Below, one piece after another: positions 44,613-54,122 of a stretch of DNA of 64,000 nucleotides. A program made the position numbers and the translations under genes. The notes under the pieces were generated by a model, which saw only the letters and a program-made list of their open reading frames with translations, ran no database searches and had not been told where the DNA came from. Source of the stretch: JAAYZX01 sp040770645 (lineage in GTDB: Bacteria; Actinomycetota; Thermoleophilia; RBG-16-64-13); NCBI GenBank assembly GCA_040770645.1, contig JAXGIS010000002.1, positions 1-64,000 of the forward strand, read 5' to 3'. Numbering within the stretch: position 1 is the stretch's first letter; each line of letters starts with the position of its first letter.

Positions 44613-45607
44613 AGCCTGGCCCCAATCTCCTTCTCGAGCGCGGCGACCGCCTCATCGGGGCCCGCCTGGATGGTAAAACCCGCGGCCCGCACGTGTCCGC
44701 CTCCGCCCCAGATATGGGCCACCTCGGAGACGTCGACGGTGCCGTCCGTGGAGCGAAGGCTGACTCTGAACTCGCGGCCGTGATCTGTCTGCTGTTCACG
44801 CAGCAGAGCCGCCACCTTGATGCCGGCGACTGTGCGAATGCCGTCGATGATGCCCTCGGTGTGACTCTGCTCGGCAGCGGTTTCCTCAAAATCCTCCCGC
44901 GTCAGTACAGACACCGCCAGAAGCCCATCCAGCAGCAACTGCAACGCATCGAAGGCCCTGACCGTCAGCATCATCTTACTGACCGGCGTGCTCTCGTACA
45001 CCCGGCGGTAGACATCATGGACGTCCACCCCCAAGTCCTGCAGATCGGCGGTCATGCGATGCGCCTCAGCCGTGGTGTTGCTGTACTGGAAGCGCCCCGT
45101 GTCGGTTACCAGCCCCACGTACAGGGCGGTGGCCACATCCACGGTGATGGGCAGGCCGCCTGCCCGAAAGATGCCGTAAAGCACTTGGGTAGTAGAGGAG
45201 GCCTTGGCGTCTACGAGATTCAGATGCCCGTAGTGGGGGTTATCGGGATGATGATCGATGTTGACGCAGAAGTAGTCACGCAGGCCCTGGGGCCCGAACC
45301 GCGTAGCGGTCGCGCAGTCAAGCGTATACAGAGTGGCCCCGGGTATCACCGGAAGCTCACCGCGTGCCGCCCCTCTCACTCCGGACAGGAACATGTACTC
45401 GGGGGGCAGCGGCGCTGATCCGGGGACGTAGCCTGTCCACACACAGCCGAGACCTTCCATGACTTGCCCGAGTGCCGACATGCTCCCCAACGCGTCCCCA
45501 TCAGGGTTCTCATGCACCGCCAGCACAGCCCGTTTCTCCATACGCAACCTGGCCGCGATCTCCTCGGGCGAGCATGTGAACGGCACCACACCCCAAGAGG
45601 TGCTCAT
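44609..45607 (-). CDS. nrnA: DHH-family nanoRNase/pAp phosphatase
   Basis: 332 residues. DHH motifs: AVLAVHENPDGDALGSMSAL (motif I), TLDCATATRF, NIDHHPDNPHYG (DHH), GLVTDTGRFQYS (motif IV), and the DHHA1 domain motif WGGGGHVRAAGFTIQ. Degrades 2-5-mer RNAs and pAp; relatives also cleave pGpG, the linear product of c-di-GMP, which may matter since pilA carries a c-di-GMP riboswitch. Between rbfA and truB, as in Bacillus-like order. Confidence 0.9.
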   Translation of the reverse strand: MSTSWGVVPFTCSPEEIAARLRMEKRAVLAVHENPDGDALGSMSALGQVMEGLGCVWTGYVPGSAPLPPEYMFLSGVRGAARGELPVIPGATLYTLDCATATRFGPQGLRDYFCVNIDHHPDNPHYGHLNLVDAKASSTTQVLYGIFRAGGLPITVDVATALYVGLVTDTGRFQYSNTTAEAHRMTADLQDLGVDVHDVYRRVYESTPVSKMMLTVRAFDALQLLLDGLLAVSVLTREDFEETAAEQSHTEGIIDGIRTVAGIKVAALLREQQTDHGREFRVSLRSTDGTVDVSEVAHIWGGGGHVRAAGFTIQAGPDEAVAALEKEIGARL

Positions 45608-46032
45608 TACTGCTCCTCAGGCCCGTCCTCTACGCCGGAGTCATGGTCCGGCTCGGCCCGGAGGTCCACGCCCAGGGCCTCCTCTTCAGAGCGGATCAAG
45701 CTGTGGATGCGCATGCCGGTGTCTATGCTCTCGTCGTAGATGAACTCCAGCTCGGGAGTGCGTTTGAGATGCAGTTCCCGGTTGATCTCCGCCTGCAGGA
45801 ATCCCTGCGAGCCTCTCAACGCCTCCAGCGTGCCCGCCTTGTCTTTCTGGGACCCCAACACGGAGTAGAAGACCTTGGCGTGACGTAGGTCCGCTGCGAC
45901 CTCCACGCCGGTGATGGTTACAAAGCCCAGGCGCGGGTCTTTGACACGAGCCCCGATGGCCGAACCCAGCACCCCGCGTACGGCTTCGTTCACCCGTCTC
46001 ATCCTTCGCGGCTGCCTATCCATCGACCTCAT
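45607..46032 (-). CDS. rbfA: Ribosome-binding factor A
   Basis: 141 residues. KH-like 30S maturation factor: RRVNEAVRGVLGSAIGARVK, DPRLGFVTITGVEVAADLRH, AKVFYSVLGS, and LHLKRTPELEFIYDESIDTG. Acidic C-terminal tail. GGAGG lies just before ATG 46032, with ATG 46023 as a second possibility. Stop overlaps nrnA start. Confidence 0.95.
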   Translation of the reverse strand: MRSMDRQPRRMRRVNEAVRGVLGSAIGARVKDPRLGFVTITGVEVAADLRHAKVFYSVLGSQKDKAGTLEALRGSQGFLQAEINRELHLKRTPELEFIYDESIDTGMRIHSLIRSEEEALGVDLRAEPDHDSGVEDGPEEQ

Positions 46033-46300
46033 ACACCTCCCTGGCCAAGGAGACCAACTCCCAATCCTGACTGCCCAGGTACGTCTCAGCCTCGTCCAGC
46101 ACGGCCTCCAACCCGCTCAAACCCGAGGCTGCAATAGCGAATACCACGTCTGCCCGCTGCCAAAGATCCTGGTAGCCCACCTCGGCGAAAGTAGCCCCGA
46201 AGGACCGGGTGAGCTTGGCCCGCATGCTGCGTAGGTACGTGCGTTTGTCCTTGAGAGAGCCGTTTGCGGGGAAATGCAGTTCCGCCCTCACCACGCCCAC
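46016..46300 (-). CDS. ylxP: YlxP-like DUF503 protein
   Basis: 94 residues from GTG at 46300: VGVVRAELHFPANGSLKDKR, SMRAKLTRSFGATFAEVG, and DLWQRADVVFAIA are the DUF503 hallmarks. Function unknown; it lies between infB and rbfA in many Gram-positive genomes. The 3' end overlaps rbfA by 17 bases. Confidence 0.9.
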   Translation of the reverse strand: MGVVRAELHFPANGSLKDKRTYLRSMRAKLTRSFGATFAEVGYQDLWQRADVVFAIAASGLSGLEAVLDEAETYLGSQDWELVSLAREVYEVDG

Positions 46301-46319
46301 GAACCCGCGAGACGGTCGC

Positions 46320-49225
46320 CTATCGAGTGCGCGCAACTTCCTTGATCTCGTAGACCTCGAGGACATCGCCCTCTTTCAGATCATCGAAGCCATCGATGTG
46401 GACTCCGCACTCGAAGCCGGCCAGCACCTCCCGCGCATCGTCACTGAAGCGCCGCAGCGATCCGATGACGCCCTCGTGCACGATGCTGCCGTCGCGCACC
46501 ACGCGCACCTTGGCGTTGCGGACGAGCTTGCCCGAGAGAACGTAGCACCCGGCGATAACCCCGATCTTGGAAGCCCGGAACAACTGCCGCACCTCGGCCG
46601 ATCCGATCTCGCTCTCCACGTGTTCGGGCTCCAGCATACCGACCAAAGCCGCCTGCACGTCTTCGATGGCCTTGTAGATAACGCGGTACGTACGGATATC
46701 CACGCCTTCCGTCTCGGCCAACGACTTGGCCGCCGAGGAGGGACGTACGTTGAAGCCTATGACCACCGCCCGCGAAGCGGCGGCCAGGTTGATATCCGAT
46801 TCGTTGATGCCTCCCACACCGGAGTGGATGACGCGCACCTTGACTTCGGGGTGCTGAATCTCGGTCAGAGCCTCCTCCAGAGCCTCCACCGACCCTGCCA
46901 CGTCGCCCTTGAGCACCAACGCGAGTTCCTTGACGGCACCTTCTTTGAGTCGCTGGAAGAAATCGTCGAGACTGGTGGCGGCGGCTCTGGCCTTGGCCAT
47001 CTGCTCCATGCGCAGGCGTGCGGAGCGGGTCTCAGCCTTCTGGCGCGCGATGCGCTCGTCTTTGACCGCCTCCGCGAAATCGCCGGCCGTGGGCACGGTA
47101 TTGAAGCCAAGGATCTGCACCGGCATGGACGGCCCCGCTTCTTTGAGCGGCCTACCCCGGAAATCGGCCATGGCTTTGACCTTCCCGTGGGCCTCGCCGC
47201 TCACCAACGCGTCACCCACACGCAGTGTGCCCCGCTGTACCAGCATGGTGGCCACCGGACCCCGTCCCGGATCCAACTGCGCTTCTATGATGATGCCGGA
47301 AGCTTCGGCCTTGGGGTTGGCTTTGAGTTCCTGCACATCGGCAACCAGCAGGATCATGTCCATGAGCTCATCCAGATTGATGCGCTTCTTGGCCGAAACC
47401 GGCACGATCACCGTGTCGCCACCCCAGTCCTCCGGAACCAGCCCCTGTTCGGCCAGTTGCTGCTTGACTCGGTCCGGGTTGGAGTCTTCCAGATCGATCT
47501 TGTTCAAAGCCACCAACATGGGCACGCCGGCCGCGCGGGCGTGGTTGATGGCTTCAGTGGTCTGGGGCATGACTCCGTCGTTTGCCGCCACCACGATGAC
47601 GGCCACATCGGTCATATTGGCGCCGCGGGCACGCATGGCCGTGAACGCCTCGTGACCAGGGGTATCGATGAAGGTGAGGCGGCGATCTTTGTGCCCCACT
47701 CGGTAGGCACCTATGTGCTGCGTGATGCCACCCGCCTCGCCCGCGGCCACCTTGGCCTCCCGAATGGCGTCCAAGAGCGACGTCTTACCGTGGTCTACGT
47801 GGCCCATCACGGTCACCACCGGGGCGCGCTCCACCAAGTCGGCCGGGTCATCCACGAATTCGGGCCGCAACGACTCCTCTTCTTAAGCGTGCTGGATGGT
47901 GACCTGCCGCTCGAACTCCTCAGCCAAGACCACGATGGCCTCATCAGACAACGACTGCGTAATAGTGAGCAGCTCCCCCATGCGCATCATGGCTTTGATG
48001 ACCTCGCCCGCCGGGATTTCCAGCGACTCGGAGAAGTCCTTGACCGTGGCGCCGCTGGCCAGGATCACGGGCGAGTCGGTGCCGGGCGGTGTCTTTTTCT
48101 TGGTTGACTTCTCTGCATCGGGCGTGCGCGTGGCCTTGGAGCCGCGCGGTGATCCTCGACCTCCCTTGCGTCCTGCCTGCGAATCGATCACCACACGACG
48201 GCGGCCGCCGTACATCACCACGACGCACGCGCGCCTGGGCGGTTGGTGCTGCGGCCGACTTGGTGGCCGCAGTGGCCTCAACCTCAGGCTCGACCTCGGT
48301 CAGGATTTCCTCGACCAGCACGTCGGCGGCTATTACCTTGGGAGGTCTGGCTCCCCGCTCGTTGGCATCCTTGCCGCGACGAGGTGTGGCCTTGACGGTT
48401 CCTTGCCGAAGCGGCCGGCGGGCCGGCTGGGTTCAGGCACCGCGGACGGACGCGGACACGCGGCGGACCGGAGGGGCGAGGTCCAGATGCACGCGGCGAG
48501 GGCGTGTGAGTCTTGGGGGCAGGGGGTGCCGGCGCAGGCGCGGGCGGTTCCTCACCCTTGAGACGCACAGTGCCGGGTGCCTTGACGCCCTTGCGCAGCG
48601 GTACATCCGGCCCCACCACCGTGGGTAGATCTTCCAGGCGGGGGCCGCGTCCCCGCGGACGAGGCCCCTCTTCGGGGCGGGCCACTGGGGCGCGGACCAC
48701 CGGGGTGGGGCGGGCGGCCGCGATCACGCTGCTGGGCACCAGGCTCAGTTCTCTGTCCGGCGGGCGCGCCGGGCGCGGCCCCGCCGGCTCGGCCCTCAGT
48801 ACGCGGTTCGGCCGGGCGCGTGTCCGGCCGCGGTGCCCGTGGCGGCCGCGCTCTCGCGCCTGTCTGCACTCTGCTCGGTCGGACGCGCCGGGCGCCCTTC
48901 CGTAACAGGGCGGCTCTGGGTGGGCTCCGGAGCGGGCTGGGGACCGGGCTGTGAAGCCGCCGTGGCCACCGAAGGCTCCGAGGTCCCTGCGGATTCCGGC
49001 TTGGCCGGCGCCGGCTCAGTCGGCGCCGGCTGTAGTCGACGCCGGTTTGGGCCCGGCCGACGGCTCGGCGGCAGGCGGCGCACTCAGAACACGGGCCACG
49101 TCGGCCTCTTCCACGCTGGACAGGTTACTCGTCACTTCCACGCCGGCCGCGCGCAACAATTCGGCCAGCTCATGCGTGGACATGCCCTTCTCTCTCGCCA
49201 CCTCGTAGATACGCCGTTTAGCCAA
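46320..49225 (-). CDS. infB: Translation initiation factor IF-2 (N-terminal half frame broken, one in-frame stop)
   Basis: GTPase that places fMet-tRNA on the 30S subunit. About 968 codons. Begins MAKRRIYEVAREKGMSTHEL (IF2_N); then a Pro/Ala/Arg-rich linker broken into several frames between about 49030 and 48290; then a second IF2_N (GATVKDFSESLEIPAGEVIK). GTPase motifs VMGHVDHGKTSLLDAI, DTPGHEAF, LNKIDL, and the C-terminal domains to 46320 are intact. A TAA at 47883-47885 interrupts the same frame between QHA and EEESLRPEF; GAA there would restore it. Between ylxR and ylxP. Confidence 0.94.
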
Positions 49226-49228
49226 GTC

Positions 49229-49552
49229 TCACCTACCGGACCCTTCTTTCGTCGACACCAGCCCCGCAAACACCTCGCGGAGCACTTCCTCATCAAACAT
49301 CACCGTGCGGCGGAACACCCTGCAGAATACTCTCTTACTCATCGCCCTTTCGAGGCACGCCCGCCGTGCACACACATACGCCCCTCTCCCCCGGCGCGGA
49401 GCCCCGGGGACATCAAACACCACAACCGCCGACGACCCCACGTCCTCCACGTGCAACCGAAGCAGCTGATCCTGCCGCGCGCGCGTTCCGCAGGCCACAC
49501 ACCTCCGTTCCGGCGACCTGGCTGTTCCCGCCCTGTCCGCCTCGCCCACCAC
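49229..49552 (-). CDS. ylxR: YlxR-like DUF448 RNA-binding protein
   Basis: 107 residues. The DUF448 signature is complete: RRCVACGTRARQDQLLRL, GRGAYVCARRACLERAM. It sits between nusA and infB, its constant place. YlxR proteins bind nucleic acid and RNase P RNA in some species. GTG start after GAGGCAC. Confidence 0.93.
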   Translation of the reverse strand: MVGEADRAGTARSPERRCVACGTRARQDQLLRLHVEDVGSSAVVVFDVPGAPRRGRGAYVCARRACLERAMSKRVFCRVFRRTVMFDEEVLREVFAGLVSTKEGSGR

Positions 49553-49565
49553 GTGCCTCGCTTAC

Positions 49566-50753
49566 TCAGGGGCGCTGCTCGTCCTTCGGCCTGTCGGCCT
49601 TAGCTTGATGACCAGGTATACCGCAGTACAGGCTGCCCGGCAAGGCCACATTGGGACAACGCTTGCCACCGGCCGTCAGCGCGTGGCACCGGCCGTCGGC
49701 CACGTCCGGCACTTCCTCCACCGGCGCAGAGGCCGTTTCACACTCGGCCATCTGGCTCTCAGATTTGATGTCCACTTTCCAGCCGGTGAGCCGGTTGGCC
49801 AACCGCGCATTGATACCTTCCTTGCCGATGGCAAGGTTGAGTTGGTCGTCGGGCACCACCACGGTGGCCTCGCGGTTGACGTCGTCCAGAAGCACTTCGC
49901 GTACACGCGCCGGCGAGAGTGCCTTGGCCACGAACCGCGCCGGTTCCTCGTTATAGGGGATTATGTCTATCTTCTCGCCTCGAAGCTCGGACACCACCAT
50001 GCGCACGCGCGAACCACGGGGTCCCACACACGCCCCCACCGGGTCCACGCCGTCGCTATGCGAGACCACGGAGATCTTGGAGCGGACGCCCGGCTCCCGC
50101 GCCACTCCCATGATCTCCACCAACCCGTCCGCGATCTCGGGGACTTCCAGCTCGAACAGACGGCGGATCAGCTCCTCGCTGCGACGCGAGAGCGTGACCG
50201 GCGGGCCCTTGGGATCCTGCATGACTTCTTTGATGACCGCTTTGATGCGCATACCGTGCTCGTACTTCTCATTGGGCACCTGCTCGGACTTGGGAAGCAG
50301 TGCCTCCACCCGCCCCAGGTCCACCAGCGTGTAGCGATTGTCTGACTGCTGCACGATGCCGGTGACGATCTCGCCCAACCGCGTTGAGTATTCGCGGAAG
50401 AAGATGTCCTGCTCGGCCTCGCGAATGCGCTGATAGATGACCTGCTTGGCCGTCTGCGCAGCGATGCGCCCGAAATCGTCGGGTGTGACCTCCACCCGCT
50501 CGGCCATGGACGTATCGATCTCCTGGCCTTCTTCCTCGCCCACTTCCGGCTCGTACCCTTCAGGGAACACCAGTTCGCACACGTGGATCTCGCCGGTCTC
50601 CCGATCTATACGTACCTCCGAGAAGGGAACCGCATTGGCCGTCTTGTTATACGCCGAATGCAGCGCATCCTCGAGCGCCGAGATCAGCACCTCAAACGGG
50701 ATCCCTTTCTCCTTCTCCAACTGGTGCAGGGCTTCGATTGTCTCTCGATTCAC
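49566..50753 (-). CDS. nusA: Transcription termination/antitermination factor NusA with a C-terminal Cys/His motif
   Basis: 395 residues. N-terminal RNAP-binding domain (EALHQLEKEKGIPFEVLISA), S1 (IVTGIVQQSDNRYTLVDLG), KH1/KH2 (GVRSKISVVSHSDGVDPVGA; DDQLNLAIGKEGINARLANR). After KH2 come about 20 linker residues and then a C-x9-C-x10-C-x4-H motif (GRCHALTAGGKRC, SLYCGIPGHQ), not part of classical NusA and probably zinc-binding. GTG at 50753 overlaps the rimP stop (GTGA). Confidence 0.95.
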   Translation of the reverse strand: MNRETIEALHQLEKEKGIPFEVLISALEDALHSAYNKTANAVPFSEVRIDRETGEIHVCELVFPEGYEPEVGEEEGQEIDTSMAERVEVTPDDFGRIAAQTAKQVIYQRIREAEQDIFFREYSTRLGEIVTGIVQQSDNRYTLVDLGRVEALLPKSEQVPNEKYEHGMRIKAVIKEVMQDPKGPPVTLSRRSEELIRRLFELEVPEIADGLVEIMGVAREPGVRSKISVVSHSDGVDPVGACVGPRGSRVRMVVSELRGEKIDIIPYNEEPARFVAKALSPARVREVLLDDVNREATVVVPDDQLNLAIGKEGINARLANRLTGWKVDIKSESQMAECETASAPVEEVPDVADGRCHALTAGGKRCPNVALPGSLYCGIPGHQAKADRPKDEQRP

Positions 50754-51223
50754 TCTCTCGCCCCCTGTCCAAAGTCGTACACGAGATTCGCTTTGGTCAC
50801 CGCCGACACCTCGAGTCTGACGTCGGTGCCGTCCTGGCAAATGACGATGGATCGATCATCGGAGTCCACCAGCACTCCATCCCACGTCTTCCGACCGTTG
50901 ATGGGTAAGGCTGTGCGCAGGCGCACGCGCTTTCCCCGTTGCGCGGCGAAGTGGGCGGGGGTGCGCAGCGGGCGGTCCAGGCCGGGTGAACTCACCTCGA
51001 TGACGTAGTCGCCGGAGATCAGATCGTTGGTCTCCAACGCATCCTCAACGGCTCGGGACACACCACCACACAACTCATGGGTGACGCCGGCGGGGTGATC
51101 GATGAACACGCGCACGACACGTCGTGGACCGGAGCCTCTCTGCTCTACCAAGAGCACCTCAACGTCGGCGTCCAGCCCCTCGACCACACTCTGCACATAA
51201 TCTTCATTCAGCACACGTGCCAT
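50750..51223 (-). CDS. rimP: Ribosome maturation factor RimP
   Basis: 157 residues, two domains. LNEDYVQSVVEGLDADVEVL, VRVFIDHPAGVTHELCGGVS, DYVIEVSSPGLDRPLRTPAH (signature) and KANLVYDFGQGARE at the end. ATG at 51223 with GGGAAG upstream; the open frame extends to 51274 but would run through a terminator-like hairpin. First gene of rimP-nusA-ylxR-infB. Confidence 0.94.
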   Translation of the reverse strand: MARVLNEDYVQSVVEGLDADVEVLLVEQRGSGPRRVVRVFIDHPAGVTHELCGGVSRAVEDALETNDLISGDYVIEVSSPGLDRPLRTPAHFAAQRGKRVRLRTALPINGRKTWDGVLVDSDDRSIVICQDGTDVRLEVSAVTKANLVYDFGQGARE

Positions 51224-51230
51224 ATACTTC

Positions 51231-51264
51231 CCACAAAACAAAAGTGGGTCCGTCGCACCCACTT
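51231..51264 (-). terminator. Terminator-like hairpin in the rimP-nusA-infB leader
   Basis: AAGTGGGT-GCGACGG-ACCCACTT (eight perfect pairs, 51264-51242 with the loop) is followed by TTGTTTTG on the minus strand, eight bases before the rimP Shine-Dalgarno. It is either the end of the proS transcript or, since a -10 box lies upstream of it, an attenuator of the nusA operon. Confidence 0.65.
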
Positions 51265-51300
51265 CTGTTCCCACTCCTTCGGCTTGATTTCCTTTGGTGC

Positions 51301-51317
51301 ATTATAGCACGCTATAG
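51301..51317 (-). promoter_or_regulatory. Extended -10 promoter with overlapping inverted repeat, upstream of rimP
   Basis: TG-C-TATAAT (TATAAT at 51306-51301) is a perfect extended -10. No good -35 is seen, as is usual for extended -10 promoters. The bases 51304-51317 form TATAG-CACG-CTATA, an inverted repeat that overlaps the -10 and the proS stop codon. Start predicted near 51294, giving a 70-base leader. Confidence 0.5.
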
Positions 51318-53042
51318 AGCCTCCTCCCACAGACGGGACACGGCGCCCACCACCCGTTCCAAGGGCATTTGCACGCGTTCTCCCCCGCTTCTGGGCTCCA
51401 CTTCCACTATGCGCTCCCCCGCCATCTTCCCCACGGTGATGCGCACGGGACACCCGATCAACTCGGCGTCCGTGAACTTCACGCCCGGCCGTTCCGGTCG
51501 GTCGTCCCACAGGCAACTCAAGCCTTCCCGCTCCAGCAGGTCGTGCAGAGAGCGGGCCACCCCCGTCTGCACTTCGTCCTGGGACTGTATCTGTACGATG
51601 TGCACATCGAACGGCGCGATACTCTTGGGCCAGACGATACCCTTGGCGTCGTGATGCTGCTCCACGGCGGCGGCGGCGATGCGCGCAGGACCTATGCCGT
51701 ACGAGCCCATGACTATAGGGTGTTCCTTCCCGCTCTCGTCCAATATCGTGGCCTTGAGCGGCGCCGAGTACTTGGTGCCCAGTTTGAAGATGTTGCCGAT
51801 CTCGAGCACCTGCTCCACCTGCAACTGGGCCCCACAGTGCGGGCACGCGTCTCCGGCGCGGGCTTCGCGCAGGTCCGCGAACTCCGGCGTCACATCGCGC
51901 CCCACCACCACTCCACTCAGGTGGGCGTGGGGTTGATTGGCGCCCACCACATACGGGCGGGCTCCGCCCACCCCGTCGGGCCGCAGGCTGTCATCGGCGA
52001 TGACCCGTACCGAGGCCGGCACCCCCACCGGGCCCACAAAACCTACCTCCACGCCCAAGATCTCCGCCACCTCATCCGGATGGGCAGGCCGGATCTCGCT
52101 CATGAGATGGCGGGCCAGCTTAGCCTCGTGCAGTTCGTGGTCGCCGCGGACCAACGCCAGCACCGGTTGGTTGCCATCGGCGATGACCAGCAAGGACTTG
52201 ATGAGCGACGAGGCCGGGATGCCGAGAAAACCGGAGACCTCTTCTATGGTCCGCTGTTCGGGAGTGGGGACCACGGTGGGAGCAGAGGCGATGGTCCCCT
52301 CCCGGAACTCCTCGGGCGCCTGCGCCACCGAGGCCGCGAGTTCCACGTTGGCCGCATACCCGCACTCGACACACAGGGCCACCTTGTCCTCACCGGCCGG
52401 CGTGGGAGCCATGTACTCGTGGGCGGTGGCACCCCCCATCATGCCGGGATCGCTCTCCACGCGGTAGAAGGAGAGGCCACAACGCTGGAAGATGCGATCG
52501 TAGGCATCTGCATGTTTTTCATAGCTGATATCGAGCCCATCTGTGTCGACATCAAAGCTGTAGGAGTCCTTCATAAGAAACTCGCGCACGCGCAGGATGC
52601 CGCCCTTGGCTCGGGGCTCATCGCGGAATTTGATCTGGATCTGGTACCAGATCTGCGGGAGCTCACGGTAAGAGCGTAGTTCACGTGAGGCCAACCAGGC
52701 GAAGGCTTCCTCGTGGGTCATGGCCAGCACCATATCCCGGCTCCCCCGGTCCTTGAGGCGGAACATCTCGGCGCCGATGGCGTCGTAGCGACCGGTGGCT
52801 TTCCAGACCTCAGCCGGATGTAACGTGGGCATGGAGAGTTCTTGGGCACCAATGGCGTCCATCTCCTGGCGGATGATGGCGTTGATCCGCTCCATCACCC
52901 TCCAGCCCAAAGGCAGGAACATGTAGATGCCCGCTGCGAACTGGCGAACGAAGCCTCCACGCACCAATAGTTTGTGGCTGATGGCCTCGGCATCTGCCGG
53001 ATCCTCCTTGAGCGTCGGCATGAAGAGCCCAGAAGCCCTCAT
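51312..53042 (-). CDS. proS: Prolyl-tRNA synthetase, bacterial type
   Basis: 576 residues, class II with editing insertion. Motif 1 region GGFVRQFAAGIYMFLPLGWR, motif 2 FRDEPRAKGGILRVREFLMKDSYSF-type segment, the INS editing domain (about residues 230-390), motif 3 GSYGIGPARIAAAAVE, and the anticodon-binding domain (LSCLWDDRPERPGVKFTDAE). ATG at 53042 overlaps the ispG stop. Confidence 0.97.
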   Translation of the reverse strand: MRASGLFMPTLKEDPADAEAISHKLLVRGGFVRQFAAGIYMFLPLGWRVMERINAIIRQEMDAIGAQELSMPTLHPAEVWKATGRYDAIGAEMFRLKDRGSRDMVLAMTHEEAFAWLASRELRSYRELPQIWYQIQIKFRDEPRAKGGILRVREFLMKDSYSFDVDTDGLDISYEKHADAYDRIFQRCGLSFYRVESDPGMMGGATAHEYMAPTPAGEDKVALCVECGYAANVELAASVAQAPEEFREGTIASAPTVVPTPEQRTIEEVSGFLGIPASSLIKSLLVIADGNQPVLALVRGDHELHEAKLARHLMSEIRPAHPDEVAEILGVEVGFVGPVGVPASVRVIADDSLRPDGVGGARPYVVGANQPHAHLSGVVVGRDVTPEFADLREARAGDACPHCGAQLQVEQVLEIGNIFKLGTKYSAPLKATILDESGKEHPIVMGSYGIGPARIAAAAVEQHHDAKGIVWPKSIAPFDVHIVQIQSQDEVQTGVARSLHDLLEREGLSCLWDDRPERPGVKFTDAELIGCPVRITVGKMAGERIVEVEPRSGGERVQMPLERVVGAVSRLWEEAL

Positions 53043-54121
53043 TCGTCTCCTCCTTCCATCTGCTCCCGCCCCGTCGCCCCCGTGGCGGCGATCAGGCCGA
53101 AGAGTTCATCCACCAAGCATTCCTGCGGTACCTTCTTGACCGGCCGGCCGTGGGCAAAGATCACCCCATCCCCCCTGCCGCCGGCTATGCCGAAATCGGC
53201 CTTGCGCGCCTCACCCGGCCCGTTGACCACGCAACCCATTACGGCTATCTCCAAGTCGCCCGTGACTTCATCCAGGCGGGCCTCCACTTCACCGGCCAGG
53301 CGGGCCAAGTCAATCTCCGTGCGCCCGCAGGTAGGACATGAGATGAGACGCGGACCACGTCTCATCAGGCCCAGGCTGCGCAAGATCTCCACCGCCACGG
53401 GGATCTCCTCCAGCGGGTCACCGGTGAGGGAGACACGGATGGTGTCTCCAATGCCTTCAGCCAGCAACACCCCCAAGGCCACGGCGCTGCGCACGGCGCC
53501 CAAACGAGGGGTTCCCGCTTCCGTGAGGCCTATGTGGAGCGGGTGGGGCACCGCCTCGGCCAGTTGTCGGTTGGCGGCGATGGTCACCATGGGCGACGAC
53601 GACTTCACCGACACTTTGATGGCCCCAAAGCCCAAGTCCTCGAGCATCCCCACATTGCGACAGGCCGATTCTACCAGGGCCGCCGCCGGATCCTGCTCCT
53701 CCCACCCACGCAGGTCGCGCTCCAGTGAACCGGCATTGACCCCCACCCGAATGACCGTGCCCCGCTCCCGGGCTGCGGCCACCACCTCCGCCACCGCCGC
53801 CCGCCCACCGATATTCCCAGGGTTGAGCCGTACGCCGGCCACACCGGCTTCCACGGCCGCCACGGCCAGCCGGTAGTCGAAATGGATATCCGCCACCAAG
53901 GGGACGGGGGCTTCGGCCACCACCGCCGGCAACGCCGCCGCCGCCGCCGGAGTGGGAACCGCCAGCCGCACCACGGCCGCTCCGGCTGTGGCCAGGGCCC
54001 GCGTCTGACCGAGCGTAGCCTCCACATCGTCCGTGCGCGTGTTGGTCATGGATTGCACCACAACCGGCGCGCCCCCGCCCACCAAAACGCCGCCCAGAGC
54101 TACATGACGAAGGCTCGCCAC
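53039..54121 (-). CDS. ispG: 4-hydroxy-3-methylbut-2-en-1-yl diphosphate synthase
   Basis: MEP-pathway 4Fe-4S enzyme. 360 residues. APVVVQSMTNTRTDDVEATL at the start, VRLNPGNIG, SSPMVTIAANRQLAE, and the cluster cysteines in SCPTCGRTEIDLARL and MGCVVNGPGEARKAD. GTG at 54121 directly follows rseP. Works with dxr four kilobases upstream in the same cluster. Confidence 0.96.
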   Translation of the reverse strand: MASLRHVALGGVLVGGGAPVVVQSMTNTRTDDVEATLGQTRALATAGAAVVRLAVPTPAAAAALPAVVAEAPVPLVADIHFDYRLAVAAVEAGVAGVRLNPGNIGGRAAVAEVVAAARERGTVIRVGVNAGSLERDLRGWEEQDPAAALVESACRNVGMLEDLGFGAIKVSVKSSSPMVTIAANRQLAEAVPHPLHIGLTEAGTPRLGAVRSAVALGVLLAEGIGDTIRVSLTGDPLEEIPVAVEILRSLGLMRRGPRLISCPTCGRTEIDLARLAGEVEARLDEVTGDLEIAVMGCVVNGPGEARKADFGIAGGRGDGVIFAHGRPVKKVPQECLVDELFGLIAATGATGREQMEGGDE

Positions 54122-54122
54122 C

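Noticed and set aside
46209..48107. A 632-codon open frame on the plus strand
   Set aside because: It lies antisense to the GTPase half of infB, whose motifs are unmistakable; high GC content produces long shadow frames.
51369..52679. A 436-codon plus-strand frame opposite proS
   Set aside because: proS is complete and conserved along its full length on the other strand.
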